DNA of 64,000 nucleotides. Source: Paraflavitalea sp. CAU 1676. Lineage in GTDB: Bacteria; Bacteroidota; Bacteroidia; Chitinophagales; Chitinophagaceae. The position numbers and the translations under genes were made by a program. The DNA is taken from positions 558,001 through 622,000 of the forward strand of contig NZ_JARHUJ010000002.1 of NCBI RefSeq assembly GCF_029223285.1, in the 5' to 3' direction. This document shows positions 17,299 to 26,148 of the stretch, one piece after another. Under the pieces are notes generated by a model, which was given only the letters and a program-made list of their open reading frames with translations, did not search any database and had not been told where the DNA came from. The number at the start of each line of letters is the position of its first letter. Within the stretch, counting starts at the first letter, position 1.

Positions 17299-20200
17299 CG
17301 TACAGCCAAACCCGTAGTAACGACAGCAACTGATCTATATCTACGGGTTTACTGATATAGTCGGATGCCCCGGCCTCGATACATTTTTCGCGGTCGCCGG
17401 TCATCGCTTTGGCTGTTACGGCGATCACCGGCAATTTACGGAAGGCAGGATTGGCTTTGATCCGTTTGGTGGATTCGTAACCGTCCATTTCGGGCATCAT
17501 CATATCCATCAGCACGATGTCGACTTCCGGATGTTCCTGCAATTGCCTGAGGGCCTCCTTACCGTCTACTGCCGACACCACTTTCATCTGGAACGTTTCG
17601 AGGGCCTTGGTAAGGGAATAGATATTGCGTACATCATCGTCGGCAATGAGCACTGTTTTTCCTTTCAATACCTCCTGCAGTACACCCAGGTTGTTCGATG
17701 GTTTGGACGGAGCTCCTTTTTCTTCCACGAGGTGCAGGAAAAGCGATACTTCATCCAGAATGCGTTGGTAGGAGTGGGCCGTTTTAATCACGATCGAATC
17801 GGCATACTGCCTGATCTTCGCTTCTTCGGGGCGCGACAGATTCTTGCCTGTAAAGATGATGATGGGAATATTTTCCAGTCCGGGTGTCTTCTTCACTTCA
17901 TCGAGTGTGTCGTACGATTTCTGGTTGGGGATGCCCATATCGAGGATCACGCAGTTCACTTCTTTCCGGAGCAGGGCCTGCACACTGCTGTTGACCGTGT
18001 TCTTGATCTCGGTATTGACCTGGAAATTCTCCAGGTAGTAGGCGAGGGCCTTGGCATGTTTCAGGTTCTCCTCTACGATGAGCACCTTACGCGGGTTGTT
18101 GGCGAGCATGTACTCGATGCGCGAGAAGATGTCCTGCATCTGCTCAAAGGCTACCGGCTTGTTGATGAAGTCTACGGCTCCTTTCGAGAGGCTCTTGTAT
18201 TTACCATCATAGGCACTCATCATATGCACCGGGATATGCCGGGTCGCAATATTGTTCTTGAGTTCTTCCATGATCTCCCAGCCGTCTTTCACCGGCAACT
18301 GGATATCGAGCAGGATGCCCACAGGCATGTATTCCAGCGTGAGGGGCAGGGCTTCATCGCCCCGCACACATACCACCCCTTTGTATCCTTTGGCGCGGGT
18401 ATATTCCAGCAACGATTTGGCAAAATTGGTATCGTCTTCCACGATCAGGATCACCTTATCGCGATGGCCGATGGTGAGGCGATCGTCGGGCACATTATCG
18501 GGGATCACTTCACTGAGGTATCGTTGGCGCAATTCAGGGGCGGGGGCTGCAGCGGCTAACGGCACCGGGGTAACCTCTACTGCTTCGACAGCTTCGCTGG
18601 TGCGAACGTAAGTTGCGATGGCTTTGGACGCGGGAATGCATAGCGAGAATGAGCTGCCCTGTCCGGGCTCGCTCTCCAGCAGTATTTCACCGCCCAACAG
18701 GCGGGCCAGTTCGCGGCTGATGGAGAGTCCCAGGCCCGTGCCGCCATATTTACGACGGGTAGAGCCATCGGCCTGCTGAAAGGCTTCGAAGATCACCTGT
18801 TGTTTATCGCGCGAGATACCAATGCCGGTATCTTTCACCGTAAACATGACCCGGTGATCGTTGCTGGCCGGCATGGTGATGCTTAATTGTACATATCCTT
18901 TAGACGTGAACTTGAGTGCATTGGCAATCAGGTTCTTCAGTATCTGCTCGAGCCGCAGTCGATCGGTCTCTATGATGCCCGGTACTTCGCTGCCAATTTG
19001 TGCCTTGAATGTGATGCCCTTCTCTTTGGCGATAGGGTCGAAGAGGGCAATCATACCCTGCACCATATCCTGGACGGCCACATCGCCATAATGCAGTTCC
19101 ATTTTACCGGCCTCAATGCGGGACAGGTCGAGTATCTCATCGATCAGCGAGAGCAGTCCCTGCCCGGAGCTTTGTATCACCTTAGCATATTCTATTTGTT
19201 CGTTGGAGCGGTTGGTTTCATTGTTCTCCGACATGAGCCTCGACAGCAACAGGATGGAGTTGAGCGGCGTGCGCAGTTCGTGCGACATATTGGCGAGGAA
19301 CTCCGATTTGTAACGGGTGCTTTGCTCCAGTTCTTCCGCTTTCCGCTGTATCTCGAGGTTGCGTTCGAATACCAGTTGGTTCTTTTCTTCAAGCTGGCGG
19401 GCCCGCTCTTCGAGTTCGCCATTGGCTTCCATGAGTTCTTCCTGCTGTACCTTCAGCTCTTCTTCGGAGGCCTGCAATCTTTCGGTCTGCGCTTCCAGTT
19501 CGCTGTTGACGTTCTCCATCTCATTGTGCTGTGCCTGCAATTCTTCCGACTGCGATTGGGTCTCTTCGAGCAGCTCTTGTAAGCGGCGGCGGTTTTCGAT
19601 GCCGTTCACCGCTGTACCGATGTTGTGGCCGGCTGCTTCGAGAAAAGCAATTTCATTGGCGGTATAGGGTTTGATCGACGCCAGCTCTATCACACCCATG
19701 ATTCTCCTTTCGTGAAACAGCGGGAAGGCAATGATCTGTAGCGGACTGATGGCGCCAGTAGCATGCGTTATTGTGAGCAGGTTGGGCGGCACTTCGGTGA
19801 GGTGGATAATGGCGGCGCTTTCGGCAGCACGTCCAGGCAGCCCTTCGCCAAAAGCAAAGCGGCTTTTGGTTTGGTGCTGGCCCAGCGCAAACCCCTTTAC
19901 GAATCGCAGACTGGAATTGTCTTCTGCTACGTACAGGGCGCCTACCTGGCTATGGGTGTAGTTGGCAATATAAGCAAGTACCTGGGCCGACATGACCGGC
20001 AATTCGTTTTCGCCCAGCATCTTTTCGCTGAGGCTGGCGATGCCGGTTTGCAACCATTCCTTATCGGCCAGCGTATTGAAGGAGTAATCGAGACTGGAAG
20101 CCATTTTATTCAGCGAAACGGATAGATTACCCAGTCCGTCGGCTCCTTCGTCCTGCACCCGGATGGTATAATCGCCGGCCGAGATCTTGTTGGCTACTTC

Positions 20201-20890
20201 CTGTATGATACCGATGCGCCGGGTAATATCGACATCCTTATCGGCCAGCTCCTGCTGCAGGCGTGATGTGCGTTCATAATCGCTGTTTACGCGCGCAAAA
20301 AACACAACAGTAATTATTAGCGAAAGCAATGCCGCCACCAGTACCAGTATGGGCGTGTAGGTAGCGAACCGGTTCATTTCTGCCGTTCGTTCTGCCAGCA
20401 ACCTTTCTTCTTCGTCGATCATGGCATTGACCACGCCGCGGGCTTCGTCCATATGCTTCTTGCCTTCCAGTAATTTCTCGGTGCTTGGGGCGATGCCGTT
20501 CTTCTTTTCCAGGATACGGCTGCCAAGGCTGGTCATGCGTAGCGACACGATCTCCTGCAGGCGATTGGCCCGTGTAAGCTGATCGTTGTTGTCGCTGACC
20601 ATTTTCTTAAGACTTCTGACATAAGCTCCGGCACTATCGATGGAGCCGGTGTACGGACCCAGGAACCGGTCGTCGTCGGTGAGCAGGTAACCACGCTGGC
20701 CGGTCTCTGCATCTTTCAGTGTCGACATGATCTTTTCCACCAGTTGCTTTACCTCATTGGTGTGCCGTACGTCGCTGGCGCTGCTGAGCAGGTTGCTGAT
20801 GCTTACGTAGGAGGCCACAGAGCTCACGATCACCAGGAAAAGGGAGACGCCAAAGCCGATGAGCAGGTTACGTTTAAAGCTTGATTTCAT
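17285..20890 (-). CDS. Hybrid histidine kinase: CHASE3-HAMP-GAF-HisKA-HATPase-REC-REC-REC
   Basis: 1201 residues. Helix at 9-30; CHASE3-like periplasmic domain at about 40-175 with TLKDAETGQRGYLLT; second helix 178-200; HAMP-like 203-275; GAF about 285-432; a long coiled coil 433-525 of Glu/Gln-rich heptads; HisKA with His537 in FLANMSHELRTPLN; HATPase with GTGLGLSISRELARL; then three receivers whose acceptor Asp lie in ILLDIQLP, VILDMGIP and LMDMMMP. The multiple receivers suggest internal phosphorelay or integration. It is co-transcribed with cheR and cheB and with a second kinase 28 bases upstream. The stimulus and output gene are unknown. Confidence 0.95.
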   Translation of the reverse strand: MKSSFKRNLLIGFGVSLFLVIVSSVASYVSISNLLSSASDVRHTNEVKQLVEKIMSTLKDAETGQRGYLLTDDDRFLGPYTGSIDSAGAYVRSLKKMVSDNNDQLTRANRLQEIVSLRMTSLGSRILEKKNGIAPSTEKLLEGKKHMDEARGVVNAMIDEEERLLAERTAEMNRFATYTPILVLVAALLSLIITVVFFARVNSDYERTSRLQQELADKDVDITRRIGIIQEVANKISAGDYTIRVQDEGADGLGNLSVSLNKMASSLDYSFNTLADKEWLQTGIASLSEKMLGENELPVMSAQVLAYIANYTHSQVGALYVAEDNSSLRFVKGFALGQHQTKSRFAFGEGLPGRAAESAAIIHLTEVPPNLLTITHATGAISPLQIIAFPLFHERRIMGVIELASIKPYTANEIAFLEAAGHNIGTAVNGIENRRRLQELLEETQSQSEELQAQHNEMENVNSELEAQTERLQASEEELKVQQEELMEANGELEERARQLEEKNQLVFERNLEIQRKAEELEQSTRYKSEFLANMSHELRTPLNSILLLSRLMSENNETNRSNEQIEYAKVIQSSGQGLLSLIDEILDLSRIEAGKMELHYGDVAVQDMVQGMIALFDPIAKEKGITFKAQIGSEVPGIIETDRLRLEQILKNLIANALKFTSKGYVQLSITMPASNDHRVMFTVKDTGIGISRDKQQVIFEAFQQADGSTRRKYGGTGLGLSISRELARLLGGEILLESEPGQGSSFSLCIPASKAIATYVRTSEAVEAVEVTPVPLAAAAPAPELRQRYLSEVIPDNVPDDRLTIGHRDKVILIVEDDTNFAKSLLEYTRAKGYKGVVCVRGDEALPLTLEYMPVGILLDIQLPVKDGWEIMEELKNNIATRHIPVHMMSAYDGKYKSLSKGAVDFINKPVAFEQMQDIFSRIEYMLANNPRKVLIVEENLKHAKALAYYLENFQVNTEIKNTVNSSVQALLRKEVNCVILDMGIPNQKSYDTLDEVKKTPGLENIPIIIFTGKNLSRPEEAKIRQYADSIVIKTAHSYQRILDEVSLFLHLVEEKGAPSKPSNNLGVLQEVLKGKTVLIADDDVRNIYSLTKALETFQMKVVSAVDGKEALRQLQEHPEVDIVLMDMMMPEMDGYESTKRIKANPAFRKLPVIAVTAKAMTGDREKCIEAGASDYISKPVDIDQLLSLLRVWLYDAGK

Positions 20891-20918
20891 GAGTTATGAA
20901 TAGATGCCTTTATAATGG

Positions 20919-22496
20919 TCAATGATTGTTGAGTTGTTTGCCGGGCAACAGCATAATAAAGGTGCTGCCCTTTCCTTCTTCGCTGCGCGCGGTGATCACC
21001 CCTCCATGCGTATCCATGATCTTTTTTACGATCGCCAGTCCGATACCGGTTCCTTCGTACTCCTCTTTCGAGTGCAGGCGCTGGAAGATGGAGAATATCT
21101 TATTGAGGTAAACCTCATTAAATCCTATGCCATTATCGCTCACGGTAATGCGGCACCAGGGGCCGCTGCCAGCCGCATCGCTGTGTGGTTCCTTGTCGGT
21201 AACCCATTCGGAGCCGATGTGGATCTCCGGCTTGCCTTGTTTGCTGGAGAACTTGAGGGCGTTACTGAGGATGTTCTGGAATACCTGCCGTATCTGGGCG
21301 GGTATCACTTCCAGCGTGGGGATAGTACCGGTGTGGATGATGGCCTGCTTTTCCAATATCAGCAATTCCATATCGTCCAGTATCTCCTGGATCACCTGGT
21401 TGATATTGGTAGCTTCAAATACACCGGTGATGGAAAGACGGGAGTAGTTGAGTACATCGGTGATGAGCTTGTTCATCCGTTCGGACGAATGAATAAGCCG
21501 GTTGATATAGTTGACGGCATCGTCGTTGCCGGTAAGGAATTTGTCTTTGATGAGGTGGCTGAACACCTGGATCTTGCGGAGAGGTTCTTTCAGGTCGTGC
21601 GAAGCTACGTAAGCAAACTGCTGCAACTCGTGGTTGCTGCTTTCGAGTTCCTGGTTGGCCAGCATGAGCTCCTGCGTGCGTTCCTGTACGCGTTGCTCGA
21701 GCAATTGATTCGCCAGGCGTTGTTCATGGATATCGGAAAATATGCCTACCCATTTGAGTATCTGGTCATCCTTTTTCACCGGCGTAAGGGTTAGGAGGTG
21801 GATGCGGTATTCTTCCGATTTCAGGGGCCTGATGCGGAGTTCGGTTTCCTGCTGCAACCCGGTAACGATGGCCCTGGCTATACAGGATGCCACGGACGTT
21901 GAATCGGGTGGTGTTTGCGGAAACATGTCCTTGCCAAAGGAATATTGGTACCAGTACCGGTTTACGAACTCTATATGTCCTGATGTATCGCAGGTGAAAG
22001 CTATTTGCGGAACAGATTCCAGCACCGATCTTAATTCTTCTACACTCTGGTGCAAGGCTGTTTGCGCTTGTTTACGCACTTCTATTTCCTCGCGTAATGT
22101 TTTTTGAATGTCGTTGAGTTCCCGTGTCTGCAGATGAAGGCGATAAAAGGTTTTTACTTTCAACAGCAGGATATCGGGATCGAAGGGTTTGGTAACATAA
22201 TCGATGGCGCCCGAGGAATAACCTTTGGTGATGAATTTCTTGTCGGTGTTGACTGCTGACAGGAATATGATAGGGATGTCTTTCGATTTGCTGTAACCAC
22301 TAATGGCTTCTGCTACTTCGAAGCCATCCATGCCCGGCATCTGCACGTCGAGGATGATGAGAAAATATGACTGCTTGAGTACCTTGCGTAATGCTTCCTC
22401 TCCGGAAGCAGCAGTGTCTACCTGGAAATGATGCAGCTCCAGTAGCTTTTGTAATGAAAAAAGGTTTTCAGGCCGGTCATCGACAATGAGTATCAT
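20919..22496 (-). CDS. Receiver-PAS-histidine kinase
   Basis: 525 residues, cytoplasmic, no membrane helix. A receiver domain occupies residues 1-125 (ILIVDDRPEN, LIILDVQMPGMDG, YVTKPFDPD). A PAS domain follows at about 150-265, then a short coiled coil. The HisKA reads VASHDLKEPLRKI, the phytochrome-type variant, and the HATPase ends with GTGIGLAIVKKI. The N-terminal receiver means its kinase can be controlled by another phosphodonor, plausibly the hybrid kinase encoded 28 bases downstream. It is the first gene of the minus-strand signalling operon. Confidence 0.93.
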   Translation of the reverse strand: MILIVDDRPENLFSLQKLLELHHFQVDTAASGEEALRKVLKQSYFLIILDVQMPGMDGFEVAEAISGYSKSKDIPIIFLSAVNTDKKFITKGYSSGAIDYVTKPFDPDILLLKVKTFYRLHLQTRELNDIQKTLREEIEVRKQAQTALHQSVEELRSVLESVPQIAFTCDTSGHIEFVNRYWYQYSFGKDMFPQTPPDSTSVASCIARAIVTGLQQETELRIRPLKSEEYRIHLLTLTPVKKDDQILKWVGIFSDIHEQRLANQLLEQRVQERTQELMLANQELESSNHELQQFAYVASHDLKEPLRKIQVFSHLIKDKFLTGNDDAVNYINRLIHSSERMNKLITDVLNYSRLSITGVFEATNINQVIQEILDDMELLILEKQAIIHTGTIPTLEVIPAQIRQVFQNILSNALKFSSKQGKPEIHIGSEWVTDKEPHSDAAGSGPWCRITVSDNGIGFNEVYLNKIFSIFQRLHSKEEYEGTGIGLAIVKKIMDTHGGVITARSEEGKGSTFIMLLPGKQLNNH

Positions 22497-22543
22497 AATC
22501 AGCTAAATAAGAGCAAATCGCCCAGATAATAATAGCTGCTATG

Positions 22544-22573
22544 AAAAAAAGCATGTAGAAATATATCTACATG
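22544..22573 (-). terminator. Intrinsic terminator of the RRM protein gene
   Basis: A perfect 8-bp stem CATGTAGA/TCTACATG with a 6-base loop is followed on the minus strand by CTTTTTTTC. It lies about 83 bases past the stop at 22656 and before the kinase operon. Confidence 0.88.
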
Positions 22574-22655
22574 AAACTGCCTGGCACCCACTAAAATTTG
22601 ATGCCACCAGTAATGACGCGTATTACAGCGGATGGAAAGGAGAGCGTACGAATTT

Positions 22656-22898
22656 TCAGAATGCGATGCTTACTTCGTTTACTTCCATGTAACAGTTCAT
22701 GAAGCATCTTTCGTGGAGATTTTGGATGGCCATGGCGCCTGCTTTATTGTCCATTTCTATATAACCACAACCGAGGGATTGACGCGTATCATCGTCCATA
22801 ATGAGGCGAACTGAATTGACTTTACCAAATTGCAGGAACAGTTGGAATAGCTGGCGTGCAGTCGTCTTTTTGTTAAGATTAGTAACAAAAATGTTCAT
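22656..22898 (-). CDS. RRM-type RNA-binding protein
   Basis: 80 residues, a single RNA recognition motif. RNP2 reads IFVTNL near the N-terminus. RNP1 reads SLGCGYIEM where the consensus is KGFGFVxF, so one of the two central RNA-stacking aromatics is Cys. The beta-alpha-beta layout is intact to the end. Such short RRM proteins in Bacteroidota are often cold- or growth-phase-controlled RNA chaperones. This one lacks the usual Gly-rich tail. It has its own promoter (-7 box at 22980) and terminator. Confidence 0.88.
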   Translation of the reverse strand: MNIFVTNLNKKTTARQLFQLFLQFGKVNSVRLIMDDDTRQSLGCGYIEMDNKAGAMAIQNLHERCFMNCYMEVNEVSIAF

Positions 22899-22979
22899 AG
22901 AAGTGGCTTTTGAAAGTGGTTAATGATACGGAGAAGGTGCTATAGGGGGTGACTATTGAAGTTAATTAAATAGTATGCA

Positions 22980-22987
22980 CAAACCTA
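22980..22987 (-). promoter_or_regulatory. -7 box of the RRM gene
   Basis: The minus strand reads TAGGTTTG, about 82 bases before the ATG, implying a leader of about 75 bases, which is typical for temperature-controlled RNA-binding proteins. Confidence 0.45.
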
Positions 22988-23541
22988 ATTTGTTTTGAGG
23001 AAGAATTTAATCAGTAGCCAAAATTGGCTTGAAAAAGAATTAGTTAGATATGATATTATTTAATTGTTTCGTGTGGTGGGGTGCTGCGCCGGGGCTACTA
23101 TTTCAGTTGGCTTTCGGTTCGATGGTGCGTTATTGATGCCCCGAAACTGGCAACACCGCGATCATTTTAAAGTGGCGCCATCCTGGTCTGGCCAAAGCCG
23201 CGCTTCCCGACGGCAGGGGAAACAGTGGCTGCGATCCGATTGCACGTATGCGAAAGGGATATGGCTGTATGTTATATTTTTCAATTGCCAATAGAGCTTA
23301 GTAAACTGTTAATCGGATTAACCTGTATTTGACATTTATGGTGTTATTTCATAAAGTGAACGATTGTTAAAACCAAAAACTGCCACTATTATGAAAAAAT
23401 GCAACTTCGATTGTTCCTGACCGGGCCATGATTGCCCCAAAACGCCACTGAATTCCTGTTGTACCTTCGATCAACTCTCCGCAATCAAATCCCTCATGTA
23501 TTCTTCAAACGGCTGCAAACAGGAATCCGGGATTACCATGC

Positions 23542-23731
23542 TATAAGTGAATAAGACGCGCCGGGCTGTGCTATAGCCCTTTACATTACTGCTGCCTTTG
23601 CTGCAGGGACCGCTATTCCCTGCGGGAAACTTTTTTGACTATGCCTGAACGCCTGGCCGGTACAGACATGGATTGCCATATCCATGCGCTGCCACCGGTA
23701 CGGGGGCAGATCAGGGTTCTATTCACTTATA
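23542..23731. mobile_element. Candidate MITE-like element with 12-bp terminal inverted repeats
   Basis: TATAAGTGAATA at 23542-23553 is the exact reverse complement of TATTCACTTATA at 23720-23731, and partial matching continues inward. The outermost TA on each side could be a TA target duplication as made by IS630/mariner-type elements. Internal hairpins include GCAGGG/CCCTGC (23603-23623) and CATGGAT/ATCCATG near 23670. No transposase is present. The right end lies 10 bases before the start codon of the first secreted enzyme. Confidence 0.4.
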
Positions 23732-23741
23732 AAACCTAATT

Positions 23742-26069
23742 ATGAGACAATTCTATGCACTTTCCCTTTTGCTGTTACTGCACATTGCCATTAACGCACA
23801 AACTACGCTTAGTGCCGATGGTCCCGGCAACACTTATGAACTGATCGAATCGAAGGGATTTGGAGTAGAGAATCCCGATTGCGTACATGGTACGTTTGGT
23901 CCACACGTTACAGAAGTGTTCGACAACACGCTGAATAAATATGTATTCGTATTTCATAGCCATGCAGAAGCCGATAACGACCGCTGCACCAATTTCGACC
24001 GGGTACGTATGGAGATCAAAGGCGGCAGCGGATCGCCTGCCGATATGCAGCATACGTCGGGGCAAACTGCTTATTACCGCTGGAAGTTTAAGCTGGATGC
24101 CGGCTTTATTCCATCGAGTCGTTTCACCCACATCTTCCAGATCAAAGCGATCGATGGGGATGACGGTGCTCCGTTGATCACCATCACACCACGAGCAGGT
24201 ACGCCGCAAAAGATGCAGATCATCCATAGTGCGGGAGAAGGAAGCGGTAGCCTCGGAACCGTGGAAGAAGTTGACCTGGCTCCTTTTAAAGGCACCTGGG
24301 TAGAGGCCTATGTAAAATACAAGAGCAGTGAAGGAAGCGCCGGTACAGTAGAAGTTGTTCTGAAAAGGTTAAGCGATGGTGCTACTTTATTGTCCTACAC
24401 CAATTCCTCACTCGATATGTGGCGTACGGGCGCCAGTTACAACCGGGGCAAATGGGGTGTTTACCGTGGTAAGGACGCGGTACTGCGTGATGAGCAGGTA
24501 CGGTTTGCCGACTTCTGCGTTACGGAAACCGGTGCCAGCCTTTGCCCCAGTGATGTCGGGAGCAACCAGTCGCCAACCGTAAGCGTTACTGCACCAGCCA
24601 ACAATGCCAGCTTCACAGCACCGGCCAATGTAACGATCAACGCGACAGCGGCTGATGCGGATGGTATAGTGAGCCTGGTCGAGTTCTACAATGGCAGCAC
24701 CAAGATAGGGGAGGATGCCACGTCGCCCTACAGTTTTACCTGGACAGGTGTAGCGGCCGGCAGCTATGTGCTAACGGCCAAAGCTACCGATAACAATAAT
24801 GCTGCTACCACATCGGCAACCGTAGGTATTACAGTAACGGTGCCGCCAACCTGCCCGGCGGTGATAGCCAGTGCCGACGATGGCAATGTGCCCGCCAATG
24901 TGCTCGACAATAACCTGGCCACCCGCTGGAGCGCAAGCGGTGATGGACAGTGGATCCAATTTTGCCTGAGTTCTCCGGCAACCGTGACTGGCGTACAGAT
25001 CGCTTTCTACAATGGCAATGCCCGCAGTTCTACTTTCGATGTACTTACGGGCAACGACGGCAATACCTGGACCACGGCTGCAGCAGGACGTGTAAGCAGC
25101 GGCACCTCGCTCAACCTGGAAACCTTTACGTTCCCGGCGCAATCGGCCAAATACGTGCGCATTGTTGGCCATGGCAACAGTGTGAACTTATGGAACAGTT
25201 ATACTGAAGTAAAAATACAAACCGGTTCGGGAGGCGGACAAACGCTTACCCTTGCTCCAACACATGATGCCTATGTACGCAATGGCACCAATGCCGATGT
25301 TACCCATGGTACTACCGATGCTGCTATCCTCATCACCAAATTGAATGCCACGGCATCTGCGGGCAATGACCGGCATACCTATCTGCGTTTTGATGCATCT
25401 ACCGCTGGTGCTTCCATCAGCTCGGCAGTATTGCGGCTCTATGGAAAGATCGACGATGACCGTGCCTCCAATATACCGGTGAGTGTGCAGGCTGTCTCCA
25501 ATACAAGCTGGACAGAATCTGCCATCACCTGGAACAATAAGCCGGCAACGGGAGCGTCCCTGCAAACAGCTACCGTAACCGACGCCACTGCCCGGTACTA
25601 TACCTGGAATATTACCGCTTATGTACAATCGGAACTGGCGGCAGGGCGTACGCAGATCTCGTTGGCACTGTTAAGCGGCCTTGCGACCGATCCGCGGATT
25701 ACCTGGAACTCGAAAGAAACAGGGAGCAATGCGCCCGAACTGGTGATCACAACGGCCAGCTCGCTATTGGCTGAACAAACCCGTTCGCTCACTGCCGGTA
25801 ACGAAGTGACAAACACAAAGATGCTGCAGGTTTATCCCAATCCATTCCGCAGTGTCAATACAGTATCGATCAACCTGGAAAAGGAAGGTCATACCCAGGT
25901 AGCTGCCTATGACCTAACCGGCCGACTGGTGGCAACGCTGGTAAATGGCCGCTTATCGGCTGGGTTGCATCGCCTCCATTTCGATGCCAGCGGAATACCA
26001 GCCGGCCTGTATATCCTTCGACTTACCGCCAATGGCAAAACCATTACCCAAAAACTGATCAAAGAATAA
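23742..26069 (+). CDS. T9SS-exported protein: ConA-like (putative lyase) domain + Ig-like + discoidin + DNRLRE/CBM96
   Basis: 775 residues. Signal peptide 1-19. Residues 25-270 look like a beta jelly-roll of the type found in heparinase I/glucuronan lyase families (DRVRMEIKGG, YYRWKFKLDAGF, RGKWGVYRGKD), but I cannot name the family, and catalysis is inferred. A Big_7-like Ig domain spans about 277-366, a discoidin (F5/8C-like) domain about 368-495 (DDGNVPANVLDNNLATRWSA), a DNRLRE/CBM96-like domain about 500-670 (THDAYVRNGT, TWNNKPATG), and a T9SS type A sorting domain 695-775 (VYPNPF, ending KLIKE). It is the first gene of a five-gene operon. Confidence 0.85.
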   Translation: MRQFYALSLLLLLHIAINAQTTLSADGPGNTYELIESKGFGVENPDCVHGTFGPHVTEVFDNTLNKYVFVFHSHAEADNDRCTNFDRVRMEIKGGSGSPADMQHTSGQTAYYRWKFKLDAGFIPSSRFTHIFQIKAIDGDDGAPLITITPRAGTPQKMQIIHSAGEGSGSLGTVEEVDLAPFKGTWVEAYVKYKSSEGSAGTVEVVLKRLSDGATLLSYTNSSLDMWRTGASYNRGKWGVYRGKDAVLRDEQVRFADFCVTETGASLCPSDVGSNQSPTVSVTAPANNASFTAPANVTINATAADADGIVSLVEFYNGSTKIGEDATSPYSFTWTGVAAGSYVLTAKATDNNNAATTSATVGITVTVPPTCPAVIASADDGNVPANVLDNNLATRWSASGDGQWIQFCLSSPATVTGVQIAFYNGNARSSTFDVLTGNDGNTWTTAAAGRVSSGTSLNLETFTFPAQSAKYVRIVGHGNSVNLWNSYTEVKIQTGSGGGQTLTLAPTHDAYVRNGTNADVTHGTTDAAILITKLNATASAGNDRHTYLRFDASTAGASISSAVLRLYGKIDDDRASNIPVSVQAVSNTSWTESAITWNNKPATGASLQTATVTDATARYYTWNITAYVQSELAAGRTQISLALLSGLATDPRITWNSKETGSNAPELVITTASSLLAEQTRSLTAGNEVTNTKMLQVYPNPFRSVNTVSINLEKEGHTQVAAYDLTGRLVATLVNGRLSAGLHRLHFDASGIPAGLYILRLTANGKTITQKLIKE

Positions 26070-26078
26070 CACGTCAAC

Positions 26079-26116
26079 ACCAGGACGAACAGAAAGCCGT
26101 ACCCGTTCGTCCTGGT
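26079..26116 (+). other. Intercistronic hairpin without T-run
   Basis: A perfect 12-bp stem ACCAGGACGAAC/GTTCGTCCTGGT lies between the first two secreted-enzyme genes. It lacks a following T-run, so it is more likely an mRNA-stability or partial-termination element than a terminator. Confidence 0.6.
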
Positions 26117-26148
26117 TAACCATTAAACATTTATCAAAACCAATCTGT

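Larger units (their letters stand above)
22899..23741. other. Long non-coding region before the secreted-enzyme operon
   Basis: 843 bases. It contains the RRM promoter at its left end, no convincing gene between 23000 and 23470, a tiny 9-codon frame at 23391, and at its right end a 190-base segment bounded by perfect 12-bp inverted repeats (23542-23731), within which are two hairpins. A minus-strand frame open from 23638 to 23471 crosses the left repeat. Confidence 0.6.

Noticed and set aside
23064-23294. 76-codon plus-strand frame in the long gap
   Set aside because: No recognisable motif, Trp/Arg/Cys-rich composition unlike neighbouring genes, no promoter or terminator in place.
23391-23420. 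Nine-codon frame MKKCNFDCS as a possible leader peptide
   Set aside because: More than 300 bases from the next gene, with no following attenuator structure linked to it.
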